NCBI RefSeq assembly: GCF_048269545.1
Contig: NZ_JBLXIJ010000003.1
Location: 1 to 64,000, forward strand
Length of the DNA stretch: 64,000 bases
Direction of reading: 5' to 3'
Source of the DNA: Halpernia sp048269545
GTDB lineage: Bacteria; Bacteroidota; Bacteroidia; Flavobacteriales; Weeksellaceae
Shown: in pieces, positions 21,270 to 30,137 of the stretch
Numbering within the stretch: the stretch's first letter is position 1
How the letters are laid out: every line of letters starts with the position of its first letter
Program-made: the position numbers and the translations under genes
Notes under the pieces: model-generated
Databases searched by the model: none
The model's input: the letters and a program-made list of their open reading frames with translations, nothing else
Told to the model about the DNA's origin: nothing

Positions 21270-22925
21270 ATGAATAAAAAGAAAATCATCTATTTATTTT
21301 TAGCCTTAATTTTAATTTTAGGCGTTTTTGGTGTGTTTAAATTTCGATGGGATTTAACTAAAGAAAAACGTTACACATTGTCTGATTCTACCATAAAAGT
21401 TTTAGAATCTGTGAAAAAACCCATGCAAATTGATGTTTATTTAGATGGCGATTTTCCGGCAAGTTTTAAGCAACTTCAAAATGAAACTAAATTTTTATTA
21501 GAAGAATTTCAAAAAGTAAATCCGAAAATTGATTTTAAATTTATTGATCCCATAAAAACCAAAATGTCGCAAGATACTTTGCAAGCGATGGGAATGCAAC
21601 CTTCCATTTTACCAGATATGAAAGATGGGAAAATTTCACAAATCGTGATGTTTCCTTACGCAACTTTAAAATACAATTCTTACGGAACTTCAATTCCTTT
21701 GATTATCAATCAAACAGGTTTAGATTCTTCTGAACAACTCAATAAATCCATAGAAAATTTAGAATATAATTTCGCTTCCAACATCAAAATAATGACGGAA
21801 GAAGAGAAAAAAAATATCGGATTTTTAGTCAATCAAGCAGAATTAAGTCCAGATCATTTTCAAGGATTTTTACAAATGGCATTGGAAAATTATAATATCG
21901 GACCAATAATTCCGGAAAATAAAAGGGAACTTTCTTTAGCTGATGTTCCAAAATTAAAAAAAATGAGCGCTTTGGTAATTGCAAAACCCAGAAAAGCGTT
22001 CACGGAAAATGAAAAAGTAATTCTCGACCAATATATTATGAACGGCGGAAAAACTTTGTGGATGATTGATGCGGTGAATGCGGAAATGGACACGCTTTTT
22101 ACTGCCAAAAAAATTATGGCTTATCCGATGGATTTAAATATGACAGATTTCTTTTTTAATTATGGACTTCGCATTAATCCAGCTTTGGTAAAAGATTTAA
22201 AAAAATCTGCACTCATCAGAATTGTTTCGGGAGAAGTTGCCGGAAATCCGCAATACAGCAGTTTTCTTTGGCCATATTTTCCATTGGGAATTGCCGAAAA
22301 TAATAATCCAATAACTAAAAACATCAATCCTGTAAAGTTTGAATTTCCCACTTCTATCGATACTTTGGGAAGAAAAAATATTAAAACAAATGTGCTTTTT
22401 GAAAGCAGCGACAGAACTTTATTGAAATCTGTTCCGAATTATGTATCGCTTTCCGAAATTGTAAAAGCCGATTCTTTAAGTGAAAATGAGCAACTCACTT
22501 CACCGAAAATTTACGCCGTAAGTTTAGATGGAAAATTTACTTCCGCTTATGAAAATAGAATTGAAAAATCTTCTTATCCCAATTTTAAAGCGCAAAGTTC
22601 TAACAATAAAATGATTGTAATTGCAGATGGAGACGTCGCTCGAAACCAAGTTTGGAAAGGAAAAGCTTTACCTTTAGGAGAAGATTTGCTCACGAAACAA
22701 ACGTATGGGAATGCGCAATTTTTGCAAAATTCTTTAGACTATCTTTTAGATGATTCTAATTTAATGACTTTGCGCAACCGAAATATTGAAGCGCGTTTAC
22801 TTGACAGACAAAGAATTGACGATGAAAAAAATTATTGGCAATGGTTTAATTTGCTTTTGACTTTGGGAATTTTAGCTGTTTTGGGCGGACTTTTTTATTG
22901 GTTGCGAAAACGGAAATTTTCTTAG
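21270..22925 (+). CDS. gldG: Gliding motility ABC transporter subunit GldG
   Basis: This 551-residue protein starts with a membrane helix (IIYLFLALILILGVFGVFKF), then 'RWDLTKEKRYTLSDSTIKVL', the hallmark of the GldG/ABC-2 auxiliary family, a large periplasmic domain and a C-terminal helix ('WFNLLLTLGILAVLGGLFYW'). I choose ATG 21270: an upstream in-frame TTG at 21216 would translate the terminal repeat of the nuclease element into a spurious N-terminus. It works with GldF and GldA. Confidence 0.92.
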   Translation: MNKKKIIYLFLALILILGVFGVFKFRWDLTKEKRYTLSDSTIKVLESVKKPMQIDVYLDGDFPASFKQLQNETKFLLEEFQKVNPKIDFKFIDPIKTKMSQDTLQAMGMQPSILPDMKDGKISQIVMFPYATLKYNSYGTSIPLIINQTGLDSSEQLNKSIENLEYNFASNIKIMTEEEKKNIGFLVNQAELSPDHFQGFLQMALENYNIGPIIPENKRELSLADVPKLKKMSALVIAKPRKAFTENEKVILDQYIMNGGKTLWMIDAVNAEMDTLFTAKKIMAYPMDLNMTDFFFNYGLRINPALVKDLKKSALIRIVSGEVAGNPQYSSFLWPYFPLGIAENNNPITKNINPVKFEFPTSIDTLGRKNIKTNVLFESSDRTLLKSVPNYVSLSEIVKADSLSENEQLTSPKIYAVSLDGKFTSAYENRIEKSSYPNFKAQSSNNKMIVIADGDVARNQVWKGKALPLGEDLLTKQTYGNAQFLQNSLDYLLDDSNLMTLRNRNIEARLLDRQRIDDEKNYWQWFNLLLTLGILAVLGGLFYWLRKRKFS

Positions 22926-23041
22926 TCATTGCGGAGAATTAATCTGAGAAATTTTATGCGTAATTGCGAGGAACGAAGCAATCTGTTGAAGATTTTCAGA
23001 AGTAATTTTTTTTATGAGTGTTTGTCATTCCGTAGGAATCT
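22924..23041. repeat. Cluster of dispersed intergenic repeats after gldG
   Basis: 22963-22984 holds ATTGCGAGGAACGAAGCAAT, a palindrome-like unit found inverted in variant form at about 37872-37896 (GATTGCTTCGCTTTGCTCGC). 23021-23041 is the same sequence as the ends of the GIY-YIG element. The stretch up to 23129 shows no gene. Confidence 0.65.
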
Positions 23042-23129
23042 TAGCAATTTTATTTTCACAATTTAGATTTCTATTAAATGATAAAAAAGCAAGAATACTT
23101 TACTAAATACCTTTTATATAATCTTCATA

Positions 23130-23157
23130 TTGAAAATAATAAAAATTACTAACTTTG
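23130..23157 (+). promoter_or_regulatory. Promoter of the RelE-type TA pair
   Basis: TTG (23130-23132), 17 bases, then TAACTTTG (23150-23157) is a good Bacteroidota -33/-7 pair, 30 bases before the chosen ATG at 23188. It also argues against the longer frame starting at 23155, which would lie inside the -7 box. Confidence 0.6.
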
Positions 23158-23187
23158 TTTAGTAAAATTAAATATAATTTTCGCATT

Positions 23188-23400
23188 ATGAAAAAGGTTA
23201 CTCTAAATATTCAAGAATCAAAATATAATTTCTTTTTAGAACTATTAAAAAACCTTGATTTTGTTCAAATAGAAGATTCTGAAGGAGATACAAAAAAAGA
23301 AATTGTTAGAAACCTGGAAAAAGGCTTCAAAGATTTGAAACAATACAAGCAGGGAAAACTAAAAACAACACTCGCGAAAGATTTTCTTCATGAGTTATAA
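23188..23400 (+). CDS. Antitoxin of RelE-type pair
   Basis: This 70-residue protein 'MKKVTLNIQESKYNFFLELL...' resembles short antitoxins of RelE-type modules: an N-terminal beta strand and helices likely for dimerisation, and a basic, helical C-terminus ('KGFKDLKQYKQGKLKTTLAK') that would cover the toxin. Its last 11 bases overlap the toxin gene, so translation is coupled in antitoxin-first order. The ATG at 23188 is preferred to 23155 because the promoter -7 element covers the earlier start. Confidence 0.75.
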   Translation: MKKVTLNIQESKYNFFLELLKNLDFVQIEDSEGDTKKEIVRNLEKGFKDLKQYKQGKLKTTLAKDFLHEL

Positions 23401-23716
23401 AGTAGAACTTTCTGAACATTTTAAGAAAGACGCCAAAAGATTGGCTAGAAAATATGCTTCTTTAAAAGAAGAATTGGCAGAACTTTTTACTCAATTGGAA
23501 AATGATCCAACTTTAGGAACACCTTTAGGAAATGATATTTATAAAATTCGTCTTGCGATTGCTTCAAAAAATAAAGGAAAATCTGGCGGCGCTAGAGTAA
23601 TTTCGTTTGTTCAAATAAATGATTCCACTATTTTACTTCTTTCAATTTATAATAAAGGCGAAAAAGACACCATTTCCGATAGTGAAATTCAGCAAATTAT
23701 TAATAATATCCTTTAG
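23390..23716 (+). CDS. RelE/ParE-family toxin
   Basis: This 108-residue protein has the RelE/ParE pattern: 'ELSEHFKKDAKRLARKYASL' (basic helices), 'LGTPLGNDIYKIRLAIASKN', then the central strands 'GGARVISFVQIN' and 'STILLLSIYNKGEKDTISDS'. Toxins of this group are ribosome-dependent mRNA interferases or gyrase inhibitors; which applies here is not visible. The upstream overlapping small gene is its antitoxin. The pair sits beside the repeat cluster downstream of gldG. Confidence 0.85.
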   Translation: MSYKVELSEHFKKDAKRLARKYASLKEELAELFTQLENDPTLGTPLGNDIYKIRLAIASKNKGKSGGARVISFVQINDSTILLLSIYNKGEKDTISDSEIQQIINNIL

Positions 23717-23727
23717 AAAATAAAACC

Positions 23728-24156
23728 TCAAATATCTTTAATGTAATCTTCATATTCAAAAAAAAGTATTTCCATTTTTTCCATATTTTCTACAAAGAAT
23801 TCAAAAATTTCGCGCCAAGAATTTTTATTAAATATACTAACTCCACTTTTTTCTATCCAGATTTTACTGATGATTTTTCCGTTTTCTAAAGTGAAATTTT
23901 CTTCAAAAATTAGTTCTGGGATTTCTTCAAGAAAAAGATTTTCTAAACTTTGTATTTTTTCAAAATAAGCATTCCGGAAAACCTCATCTTGCATTTCTAT
24001 ATTTAAAGAAACTTCTGCTTTTTTATTATCTGCATAAAATTTAAAAGAAAAATCTTTAATTTTTGTGTTGTACAAAATCCATTTTCTGGGGAAAGATTTG
24101 CCAAAAGCAGTCCAGAATTCTTTTTTTAAAGCGGCGGATTGTTCTTTGGAAAACAT
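23728..24156 (-). CDS. DUF4268 domain protein
   Basis: This 142-residue protein fits the DUF4268 family: 'MFSKEQSAALKKEFWTAFGK' start, 'WILYNTKIKDFSFKFYADNK' and the acidic end 'IFEFFVENMEKMEILFFEYE'. In other proteins this domain is fused to nuclease or helicase parts; here it stands alone. The function is unknown. It is convergent with the toxin gene, the stops being 12 bases apart. Confidence 0.8.
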   Translation of the reverse strand: MFSKEQSAALKKEFWTAFGKSFPRKWILYNTKIKDFSFKFYADNKKAEVSLNIEMQDEVFRNAYFEKIQSLENLFLEEIPELIFEENFTLENGKIISKIWIEKSGVSIFNKNSWREIFEFFVENMEKMEILFFEYEDYIKDI

Positions 24157-24243
24157 TGTTTTTTTTATTAAGGGTCACTTTTTGCAAATCTTCGATAAAC
24201 TTTTAAAATTTTTAACTTTAAAACATCGAGGATTACTTAAACA

Positions 24244-25029
24244 TTAAATAAGTTTTTCTTTATATTTTGAGCCTAAGTAATATAATATTGGAATTAAAAT
24301 TAAAATCCAAATTAAAAAAATTTGATTAGGTGTTAGAAAATAAGTGCCACTTTCTGTCTGAATAACATTGTGCGTTATATAAAAAAAAACATTTCCAGAC
24401 CAATGCATAAAACCAGTAATCCAAAGATTTTTAGTTAAAATCAAAGGAATAATTAGTAAAAAACCCAAGAAAAAAATATAACTTAAAGTTTCTAAACCTT
24501 CATTAAGTCTGTAGATGTGATTTAGCAAATAAACAAGAGAAGAAATTAGTACAATTCCTATAACTTTTATTTTATTATTAAATAAATTGTAGATAGTTGC
24601 GCGAGTTAAAACATCTTCGGAAAATGATGAAAACATTACACCAAAAGCAAATGGTAAACTTAATTTTAATATATCTTTCCAATGCGGAATGTTTGTAATA
24701 AACTCTGCTCCAATAGAAAGTGAAATTAAATAAGGAACACCATATAATAAAAGACCTAAAAATATTCCAATCAAAAAATATTTGAGTTTTAATTTCGAAA
24801 ATGATAAACCCCAAAATGTAAAACCATTCATTTTATTCCAGTTTCCCAAAAACCAAGCAGCTATAAAAAAAAGCAACTGAAAACCGAAAAATCCAAAAAT
24901 ATTATTTTTGAATAATATCATGTATTCAGCGGAATGGTAAAGCACAAATAAAACAATAAATGAGACACCTATTTTTAGAGCTCCAAAATTTCTAGTTTTT
25001 AAATTTATATTCTGAAAAATTTTACTCAT
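24244..25029 (-). CDS. CPBP-family intramembrane metalloprotease
   Basis: This 261-residue protein has about eight membrane helices. The three CPBP (Abi/Rce1) motifs can be followed: 'SSFSEDVLTRATIYNL' replaces the usual EExxxR with ED-xxx-R, then 'YLLNHIYRLNEG' supplies the second His, and 'TGFMHWSGN' the HxxxN. The conservative Glu-to-Asp change at the catalytic pair is unusual but may be tolerated. Relatives cleave prenylated or bacteriocin-related peptides or act in immunity; no substrate gene is next to it. Confidence 0.82.
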   Translation of the reverse strand: MSKIFQNINLKTRNFGALKIGVSFIVLFVLYHSAEYMILFKNNIFGFFGFQLLFFIAAWFLGNWNKMNGFTFWGLSFSKLKLKYFLIGIFLGLLLYGVPYLISLSIGAEFITNIPHWKDILKLSLPFAFGVMFSSFSEDVLTRATIYNLFNNKIKVIGIVLISSLVYLLNHIYRLNEGLETLSYIFFLGFLLIIPLILTKNLWITGFMHWSGNVFFYITHNVIQTESGTYFLTPNQIFLIWILILIPILYYLGSKYKEKLI

Positions 25030-25125
25030 TTAAAAAGTTAGTTTTTAAAAATAATATTTATGATCTTTTCATTGAAATCAAAATATTAAAATTTTGATAT
25101 TAATTATATAATCTTGTATCAAATT

Positions 25126-26319
25126 TTAAATCACGCCCAATTCCTTGCCCACTTTCGTGAAACCTGCAATCGCTTTATCCAACTGTTCTTTAGTGTGCGC
25201 CGCAGAAAGTTGAACCCGAATTCTGGCTTTTCCTTTTGGTACAACCGGGAAGAAAAAACCGATGACGTAAATTCCTTCGTCCATTAATTTTTCTGCCATT
25301 TTCTGCGCCAAAGGTGCGTCATAAAGCATTACAGGAACAATTGCTGCATCGCCATCTGGAATATCAAAACCTTTGGATTTCATTTCTTTTCTAAAATATT
25401 CTGAGTTTTCCATTACTTTATCACGCAAAGAAGTGTCATCAGAAATCATTTCCAAAACTTTTATGGCTGCACCTACAATTCCAGGCGAGAGAGAATTTGA
25501 AAATAAATAAGGACGAGAACGTTGTCGAAGCATATCAATAATTTCTTTTTTACCAGAAGTAAATCCGCCCAAAGCGCCACCTAAAGCTTTTCCCAAAGTA
25601 GAAGTAATAATATCTACTCTTCCCATTACTTCGTTTGCTTCGTGCGTTCCGCGACCAGTTTTTCCAATAAATCCTGTGGCGTGAGAATCATCTACCATTA
25701 CTAAAGCGCCGTATTTTTCGGCTAAATCACAAACGCCTTTTAAATTTGCCACAATTCCGTCCATTGAAAAAACGCCGTCTGTCACTATAATTGTAAAACG
25801 GTGGTTTTGTTTAGAAGCCTGAATTAATTGGGTTTCCAAATCCTGCATATTATTATTTTTGTAACGATATCTCGCTGCTTTACAAAGTCTTACACCATCA
25901 ATAATTGAAGCGTGATTCAATTCATCAGAAATAATGCAATCTTGATCGGAAAAAAGTGGTTCAAAAACACCACCATTTGCATCAAAACACGCGGCGTACA
26001 AAATGGTATCTTCCATTCCTAAAAAGCTGGAGATTTTTTCTTCTAAAGTTTTGTGAATATCTTGTGTTCCACAAATAAAACGAACAGAAGACATTCCGTA
26101 ACCGTGAGAATCCATCATTGTTTGCGATGCTTTCACCACTTCTTGATTGTTTGATAATCCTAAATAATTATTCGCACAAAAGTTGAGTAATTCTTTTCCA
26201 TTCGCAGTAATTTCCGCAGATTGCGGCGAAGTAATGATGCGTTCTTTTTTATATAAACCTTCGTTTTCAATATTTTGAAGTTCTGTTTGTAGGTTGTGAA
26301 GGAAATTTTGTGATATCAT
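25126..26319 (-). CDS. kbl: Glycine C-acetyltransferase (2-amino-3-ketobutyrate CoA ligase)
   Basis: This 397-residue alpha-oxoamine synthase uses pyridoxal phosphate to split 2-amino-3-ketobutyrate with CoA into glycine and acetyl-CoA in threonine breakdown. Visible motifs are 'FCANNYLGLSNN' near residue 42, the PLP ring-stacking 'CFDANGGVFEPL', 'VMVDDSHATGFIG' with the conserved Asp and His, and the lysine in 'DIITSTLGKALGGALGGF'. Length is normal. The close KBL/BioF/SPT relatives are separated by the high match to the KBL pattern 'SPQSAEI...LLNFCANNYLG'. A hexanucleotide repeat lies 32 bases upstream of the start. Confidence 0.93.
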   Translation of the reverse strand: MISQNFLHNLQTELQNIENEGLYKKERIITSPQSAEITANGKELLNFCANNYLGLSNNQEVVKASQTMMDSHGYGMSSVRFICGTQDIHKTLEEKISSFLGMEDTILYAACFDANGGVFEPLFSDQDCIISDELNHASIIDGVRLCKAARYRYKNNNMQDLETQLIQASKQNHRFTIIVTDGVFSMDGIVANLKGVCDLAEKYGALVMVDDSHATGFIGKTGRGTHEANEVMGRVDIITSTLGKALGGALGGFTSGKKEIIDMLRQRSRPYLFSNSLSPGIVGAAIKVLEMISDDTSLRDKVMENSEYFRKEMKSKGFDIPDGDAAIVPVMLYDAPLAQKMAEKLMDEGIYVIGFFFPVVPKGKARIRVQLSAAHTKEQLDKAIAGFTKVGKELGVI

Positions 26320-26350
26320 TTGAATAGATGTTAGATGTTAGATTTGAGAT

Positions 26351-26388
26351 TTGAAATTGAAATTGAAATTGAAATTGAAATTGAAATT
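26351..26388 (-). repeat. Tandem hexanucleotide repeat upstream of kbl
   Basis: Six copies of TTGAAA plus a partial one, preceded by TTAGATG repeats. It lies 32 bases upstream of the kbl start codon, in the leader or promoter. Copy-number change would alter promoter spacing without touching the gene. Confidence 0.85.
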
Positions 26389-26519
26389 TATAGAAGTGCT
26401 AATTTACGGAAATTGTGATTTATTACTGAAGAAAAATTTAGACAATACTTATATAAACTTTGTCAAACTTACTTTTTGTGCGCTTTAAAATTTTGACAAA
26501 ATGAAAAATTGAAATAGAT

Positions 26520-28451
26520 TTAATCTTTTATAAATTTAAAACTTTGATTATTTATTTTCAAAATATAAGTTCCTTTTACAAGTTCGGAAACATTGAGACT
26601 TTTATTTGGTAAATATTTTCCAGATTTTATTTTGCGGCCATCTAAAGAATAAATTTCAAAATTTTCTGCTGTTTTTAAACCGATAATATTTAAATTATTT
26701 TGTACGGGATTTGGATAAATTTGAATTTTCGAGATATTGGAATTTTCATGAGTAGATAATGCCGCGTTCATAGTGACTTTTGAATTTTTTTGAATTATCT
26801 GCAAATCATAATTAAACTCAACATTTGCAACTATAAAATTAAGTGGTTCAGTAAAATATTGGTTGTTTGAATCATTATCTAATGCAAAATAAGCCGTTTC
26901 TCCTAAAGTTCCCGTTACTTTTATGGGAAGTGGCATTTTGAAATAAGCAACAGAAGAATCACTTTGAGTTTGAGAAATTTTAAAGGTTAAATTTTTAGTT
27001 ATCGCAGATTGATTGTATTCAATATTATAAGTTGGATAACCTTGTCCGTAAATCCATTCATTAAAAAAATCTGAAAAATCTTTTCCAGTGGATTGCAAAA
27101 GTGAGTTTTTAAAATCTTCAGTTTTAGCATAATTGTAAGCCAAATTTGGTCGAGAATTATAATCTTTTAAAGATTGATAAAATACAGAATCTCCCAAAAT
27201 CCATTTTAACATTCTCAAAACATAAGCACCTTTAGAATAAGATAAACGGCTATCAAAAATAGCATTTATATTTCCTAAATTAGCATCAGAAACATAAACA
27301 CTTCCACCAGGATAGAAACCTATATAACTCATTTCACCTTGTAAATAATTTCTAAAATCAGCCGGAGTATTTAATAATTTTTCTCTTGCTAAATGTTCGC
27401 CGAAAGTGGCAAAACCTTCATTTAACCAAACGTCATTCCAAGCGCCGCAAGTGACTTTATCACCAAACCATTGATGCGCCAATTCATGAGCAATTAAAGT
27501 TTTTCCAAAACTTCCCATAGAAGTCATTGTGGCGTGTTCCATTCCCCCATTCCAACCAAATTGCATATGCCCATATTTTTCATTTCTGTACGGATAATCT
27601 CCAAAATATTGTTCATAAACGTCCATAATTTGCTTTGTCCAATTGATATTATCCATTGAAGTTTGATTTGCAGCAGTTGAAGGATAAACATAATTAACAA
27701 AAGGAAAAGCGGGAATTCCCATTGTATCATTAAATTTTGTATAATTTGTAACACCTATTGCAATTAAATAAGCGGGAATTGGATATTTTGTTTGCCAAAA
27801 CGTTGTTTTATTTGCACCGGAAATATTTTCTGAAATTAATTTCCCATTTGAAGCCACATTATATTGCGACGGAGCAGTCACAATCATTTGGATTTTTTCA
27901 ATTTTATCATTCATACTTTGTTTCGTGGGAAACCATTCTTGTGCGCCATAAGGTTCAGAAAGCGTGTACAAAACGGGAACTCCACTTTGAAATCCTGTTG
28001 TAAAAGCTTCAGTTGACAAATCTGGAACTCCTGAATAAGTGATTGAAAGTGAATCTAAAGTATTCGCAGGAAGTGAAGAATTAAAATCAATTTTTAATTC
28101 TTTTGTTGGGAGTTGGCTAAAATTGAGATTATTTCCGTGAAATTTTACTTCAGAAACGGTTAAAGTATTTGCTAAATCAAAATAAATAGAAGCCAAATTT
28201 TGATTGGGAATAAACTGAGAAGTCACCGTTCCAGAAATTTTTTGAACAGCTGGATCCACTTGTAATTCTAATCTTTGAGATTTTAAATTGTAGTTTAAAG
28301 TATTCGGATTTATGTTAAAGGAAATCATTTTTGAGTAATTTCTTTTTTCGCTTTTTATCAAAGATTTCCGAGCTGCTTCTTCATTAATATTTTGTGCTTT
28401 TAATTGATAACTAAAAAGCAAAATAAAAAGAATTAAATAAATATTTTTCAA
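26520..28451 (-). CDS. M1-family aminopeptidase with type IX sorting tail
   Basis: This 643-residue protein is a secreted gluzincin metallopeptidase. It has a signal peptide (IYLILFILLFSYQLKAQN), an N-terminal beta domain to about residue 220, the substrate-binding 'GGMEHATM' at about 304 and the zinc site 'HELAHQWFGD' with the third ligand in 'NEGFATFGEH'. The last 75 residues, from 'KIQIYPNPVQNNLNIIG' through 'LKINNQSFKFIKD', are a type A type IX secretion sorting domain, so the enzyme is probably exported and attached to the surface. Its likely job is removal of N-terminal residues from environmental peptides. Confidence 0.93.
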   Translation of the reverse strand: MKNIYLILFILLFSYQLKAQNINEEAARKSLIKSEKRNYSKMISFNINPNTLNYNLKSQRLELQVDPAVQKISGTVTSQFIPNQNLASIYFDLANTLTVSEVKFHGNNLNFSQLPTKELKIDFNSSLPANTLDSLSITYSGVPDLSTEAFTTGFQSGVPVLYTLSEPYGAQEWFPTKQSMNDKIEKIQMIVTAPSQYNVASNGKLISENISGANKTTFWQTKYPIPAYLIAIGVTNYTKFNDTMGIPAFPFVNYVYPSTAANQTSMDNINWTKQIMDVYEQYFGDYPYRNEKYGHMQFGWNGGMEHATMTSMGSFGKTLIAHELAHQWFGDKVTCGAWNDVWLNEGFATFGEHLAREKLLNTPADFRNYLQGEMSYIGFYPGGSVYVSDANLGNINAIFDSRLSYSKGAYVLRMLKWILGDSVFYQSLKDYNSRPNLAYNYAKTEDFKNSLLQSTGKDFSDFFNEWIYGQGYPTYNIEYNQSAITKNLTFKISQTQSDSSVAYFKMPLPIKVTGTLGETAYFALDNDSNNQYFTEPLNFIVANVEFNYDLQIIQKNSKVTMNAALSTHENSNISKIQIYPNPVQNNLNIIGLKTAENFEIYSLDGRKIKSGKYLPNKSLNVSELVKGTYILKINNQSFKFIKD

Positions 28452-28477
28452 TGTTGGAATTTAATTTTAAAGATAAA

Positions 28478-28508
28478 AAAACCTTCTGATTATTCAATCA
28501 AAAGGTTT
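28478..28508 (-). terminator. Terminator of the PBP4 gene
   Basis: AAACCTT...TGATT and AATCA...AAGGTTT pair with a small bulge; the minus strand continues with a run of seven T. It lies 23 bases after the stop of the gene ending at 28531. Confidence 0.75.
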
Positions 28509-28530
28509 GGTATTTATTAATTTAAGGAAA

Positions 28531-29988
28531 TTACAATTCTAAAGTTGGCGTTAAAAGTAATTCCATTTTTTGTTTTACTTGAGCCACAGAACCGGCGTAA
28601 TTATTGACTAATAAGGAAAAAGTTAAAGTTCTTCCCGTTTTAGTTTTAATATAACCAGCCAAAGCTTTTACTTTATTTAAAGTTCCTGTTTTTGCAAAAA
28701 TTTGTCCGTTCGCATCGCTGTTTACAAACATTCTTCTCAAAGTTCCAGATTGACCAGCAATTGGTAAAGATTCAAAATAATCTTTAAAATAATTTTCCTT
28801 CATTCTACTCGCTAAAAATTTAGCTTGAGCAATCGGAGTTACTGTATTACTGTGAGATAAACCACTTCCGTCAATATAATTTAAACCTTTTAAATCAAAA
28901 TTAATATTTGTAAGATGACTTATTACCGCTTCTTTTCCGGAAGATAAACTTTGGTCTCCAAATTTTTGAAAACCAACCATTCTTAGAATTGCTTCAGCTA
29001 AACCATTATCACTGTGTTGATTTGTATAATGAACAATATCCATTAAAGTAGGCGATTCATAAGTGTAAAGAACTTCTCTGTTTTCAGCTTTTAATTGTAT
29101 TTTAATATTTATAACAGAACCAGAGATAGGCAATTTACTTTTATTTAAAGAATTTTTTAGAAGTGTCGCTAAATAAGACGGCGCTTCTGGCAAAGTTGTA
29201 CTTAAATAATTTTTACCATCAAAAGCACTTGCAAAAACCATTTTGTGCGCATAAGGTGAAACATAAAAGTAACGTTCCGTTTCTTTAAAAGGATTTTTAG
29301 CAGGAACAACTAATTTTTCATTTCTTGGATTAATATCCAAAGTTGTCCCAACTGGTAAATAATAATTATTATCTTCTACCCAAACAATATTTTCTGGTAA
29401 AACTGGACTTTTATTTACTTTAAAAACCGCAGTTTGGATAATAATATCACCTTTTATTTTTTTAATTCCTGCATCTGCAATGGATCTGATATAATCTGAA
29501 ACTATTTCTGTATAAGAAGCTGCACCTGCTTTTCTCGTTCCTAAAGAAGGATCTCCACTTCCAACAATATATAAATTCCCAGTTAAAGTTCCATCTTCAG
29601 AAATATCTCCTTTATATTCTAACTGAGTTTTCCATTTAAAATTTTCTCCTACCAAACCAAAAGCAGTATCGGTTGTTAGAAGTTTGGTTGTAGAAGCCGG
29701 AACTAAAGGTGTTGTTTCATTATAAGAAGTTACAATTTTCTGAGTTATCGGATCATAAACTACGAAACCCCAATTGGCATTTCGTAAAACCGGATCACTC
29801 ATCATTTTATTAATTTCACTTTCTACTTCATCTTTTGCAAGAGATTTATTTTCAGAAAAAGATTCTTTTACATTTGTAAAATTATCATTTCCGGAAGTAT
29901 ATTTATTAGAAGCAAATGTTCCTTGCGCAGTTGCAAAAATTGAAAAAGAAAGAGCAGGAAATATGAAGAGATTTTTTAATTTAAACAT
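28531..29988 (-). CDS. dacB: D-Ala-D-Ala carboxypeptidase/endopeptidase (PBP4 type)
   Basis: This 485-residue class C penicillin-binding protein trims peptidoglycan cross-links. The signal peptide (LFIFPALSFSIFATAQG) exports it to the periplasm. The three active-site motifs of the family are visible: SxxK in 'VPASTTKLLTT' at about residue 81, SxN as 'HSDNGLAEA' at about 325 and KTG in 'FAKTGTLNKVKALAGY' at about 430. The large insert between the first two motifs, including 'YIVGSGDPSL', is characteristic of DacB. It is monocistronic with its own terminator. Confidence 0.92.
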   Translation of the reverse strand: MFKLKNLFIFPALSFSIFATAQGTFASNKYTSGNDNFTNVKESFSENKSLAKDEVESEINKMMSDPVLRNANWGFVVYDPITQKIVTSYNETTPLVPASTTKLLTTDTAFGLVGENFKWKTQLEYKGDISEDGTLTGNLYIVGSGDPSLGTRKAGAASYTEIVSDYIRSIADAGIKKIKGDIIIQTAVFKVNKSPVLPENIVWVEDNNYYLPVGTTLDINPRNEKLVVPAKNPFKETERYFYVSPYAHKMVFASAFDGKNYLSTTLPEAPSYLATLLKNSLNKSKLPISGSVINIKIQLKAENREVLYTYESPTLMDIVHYTNQHSDNGLAEAILRMVGFQKFGDQSLSSGKEAVISHLTNINFDLKGLNYIDGSGLSHSNTVTPIAQAKFLASRMKENYFKDYFESLPIAGQSGTLRRMFVNSDANGQIFAKTGTLNKVKALAGYIKTKTGRTLTFSLLVNNYAGSVAQVKQKMELLLTPTLEL

Positions 29989-30137
29989 ATATTACTTTAT
30001 TTTTAAACATTCAAAAAGTGCCGATTTAATTAAATTAAATATTAAAGAACTATTTTAAAACGTTCAAAAGTAAAGATTATTACAATACAACTTTATGATT
30101 GAAACTATAAAATCTCGGTAAATAGTGTTAAAAAATG

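Noticed and set aside
22924..23129. Transfer RNA or small RNA gene
   Set aside because: No cloverleaf or terminator was found; the stretch is explained by dispersed repeat units.
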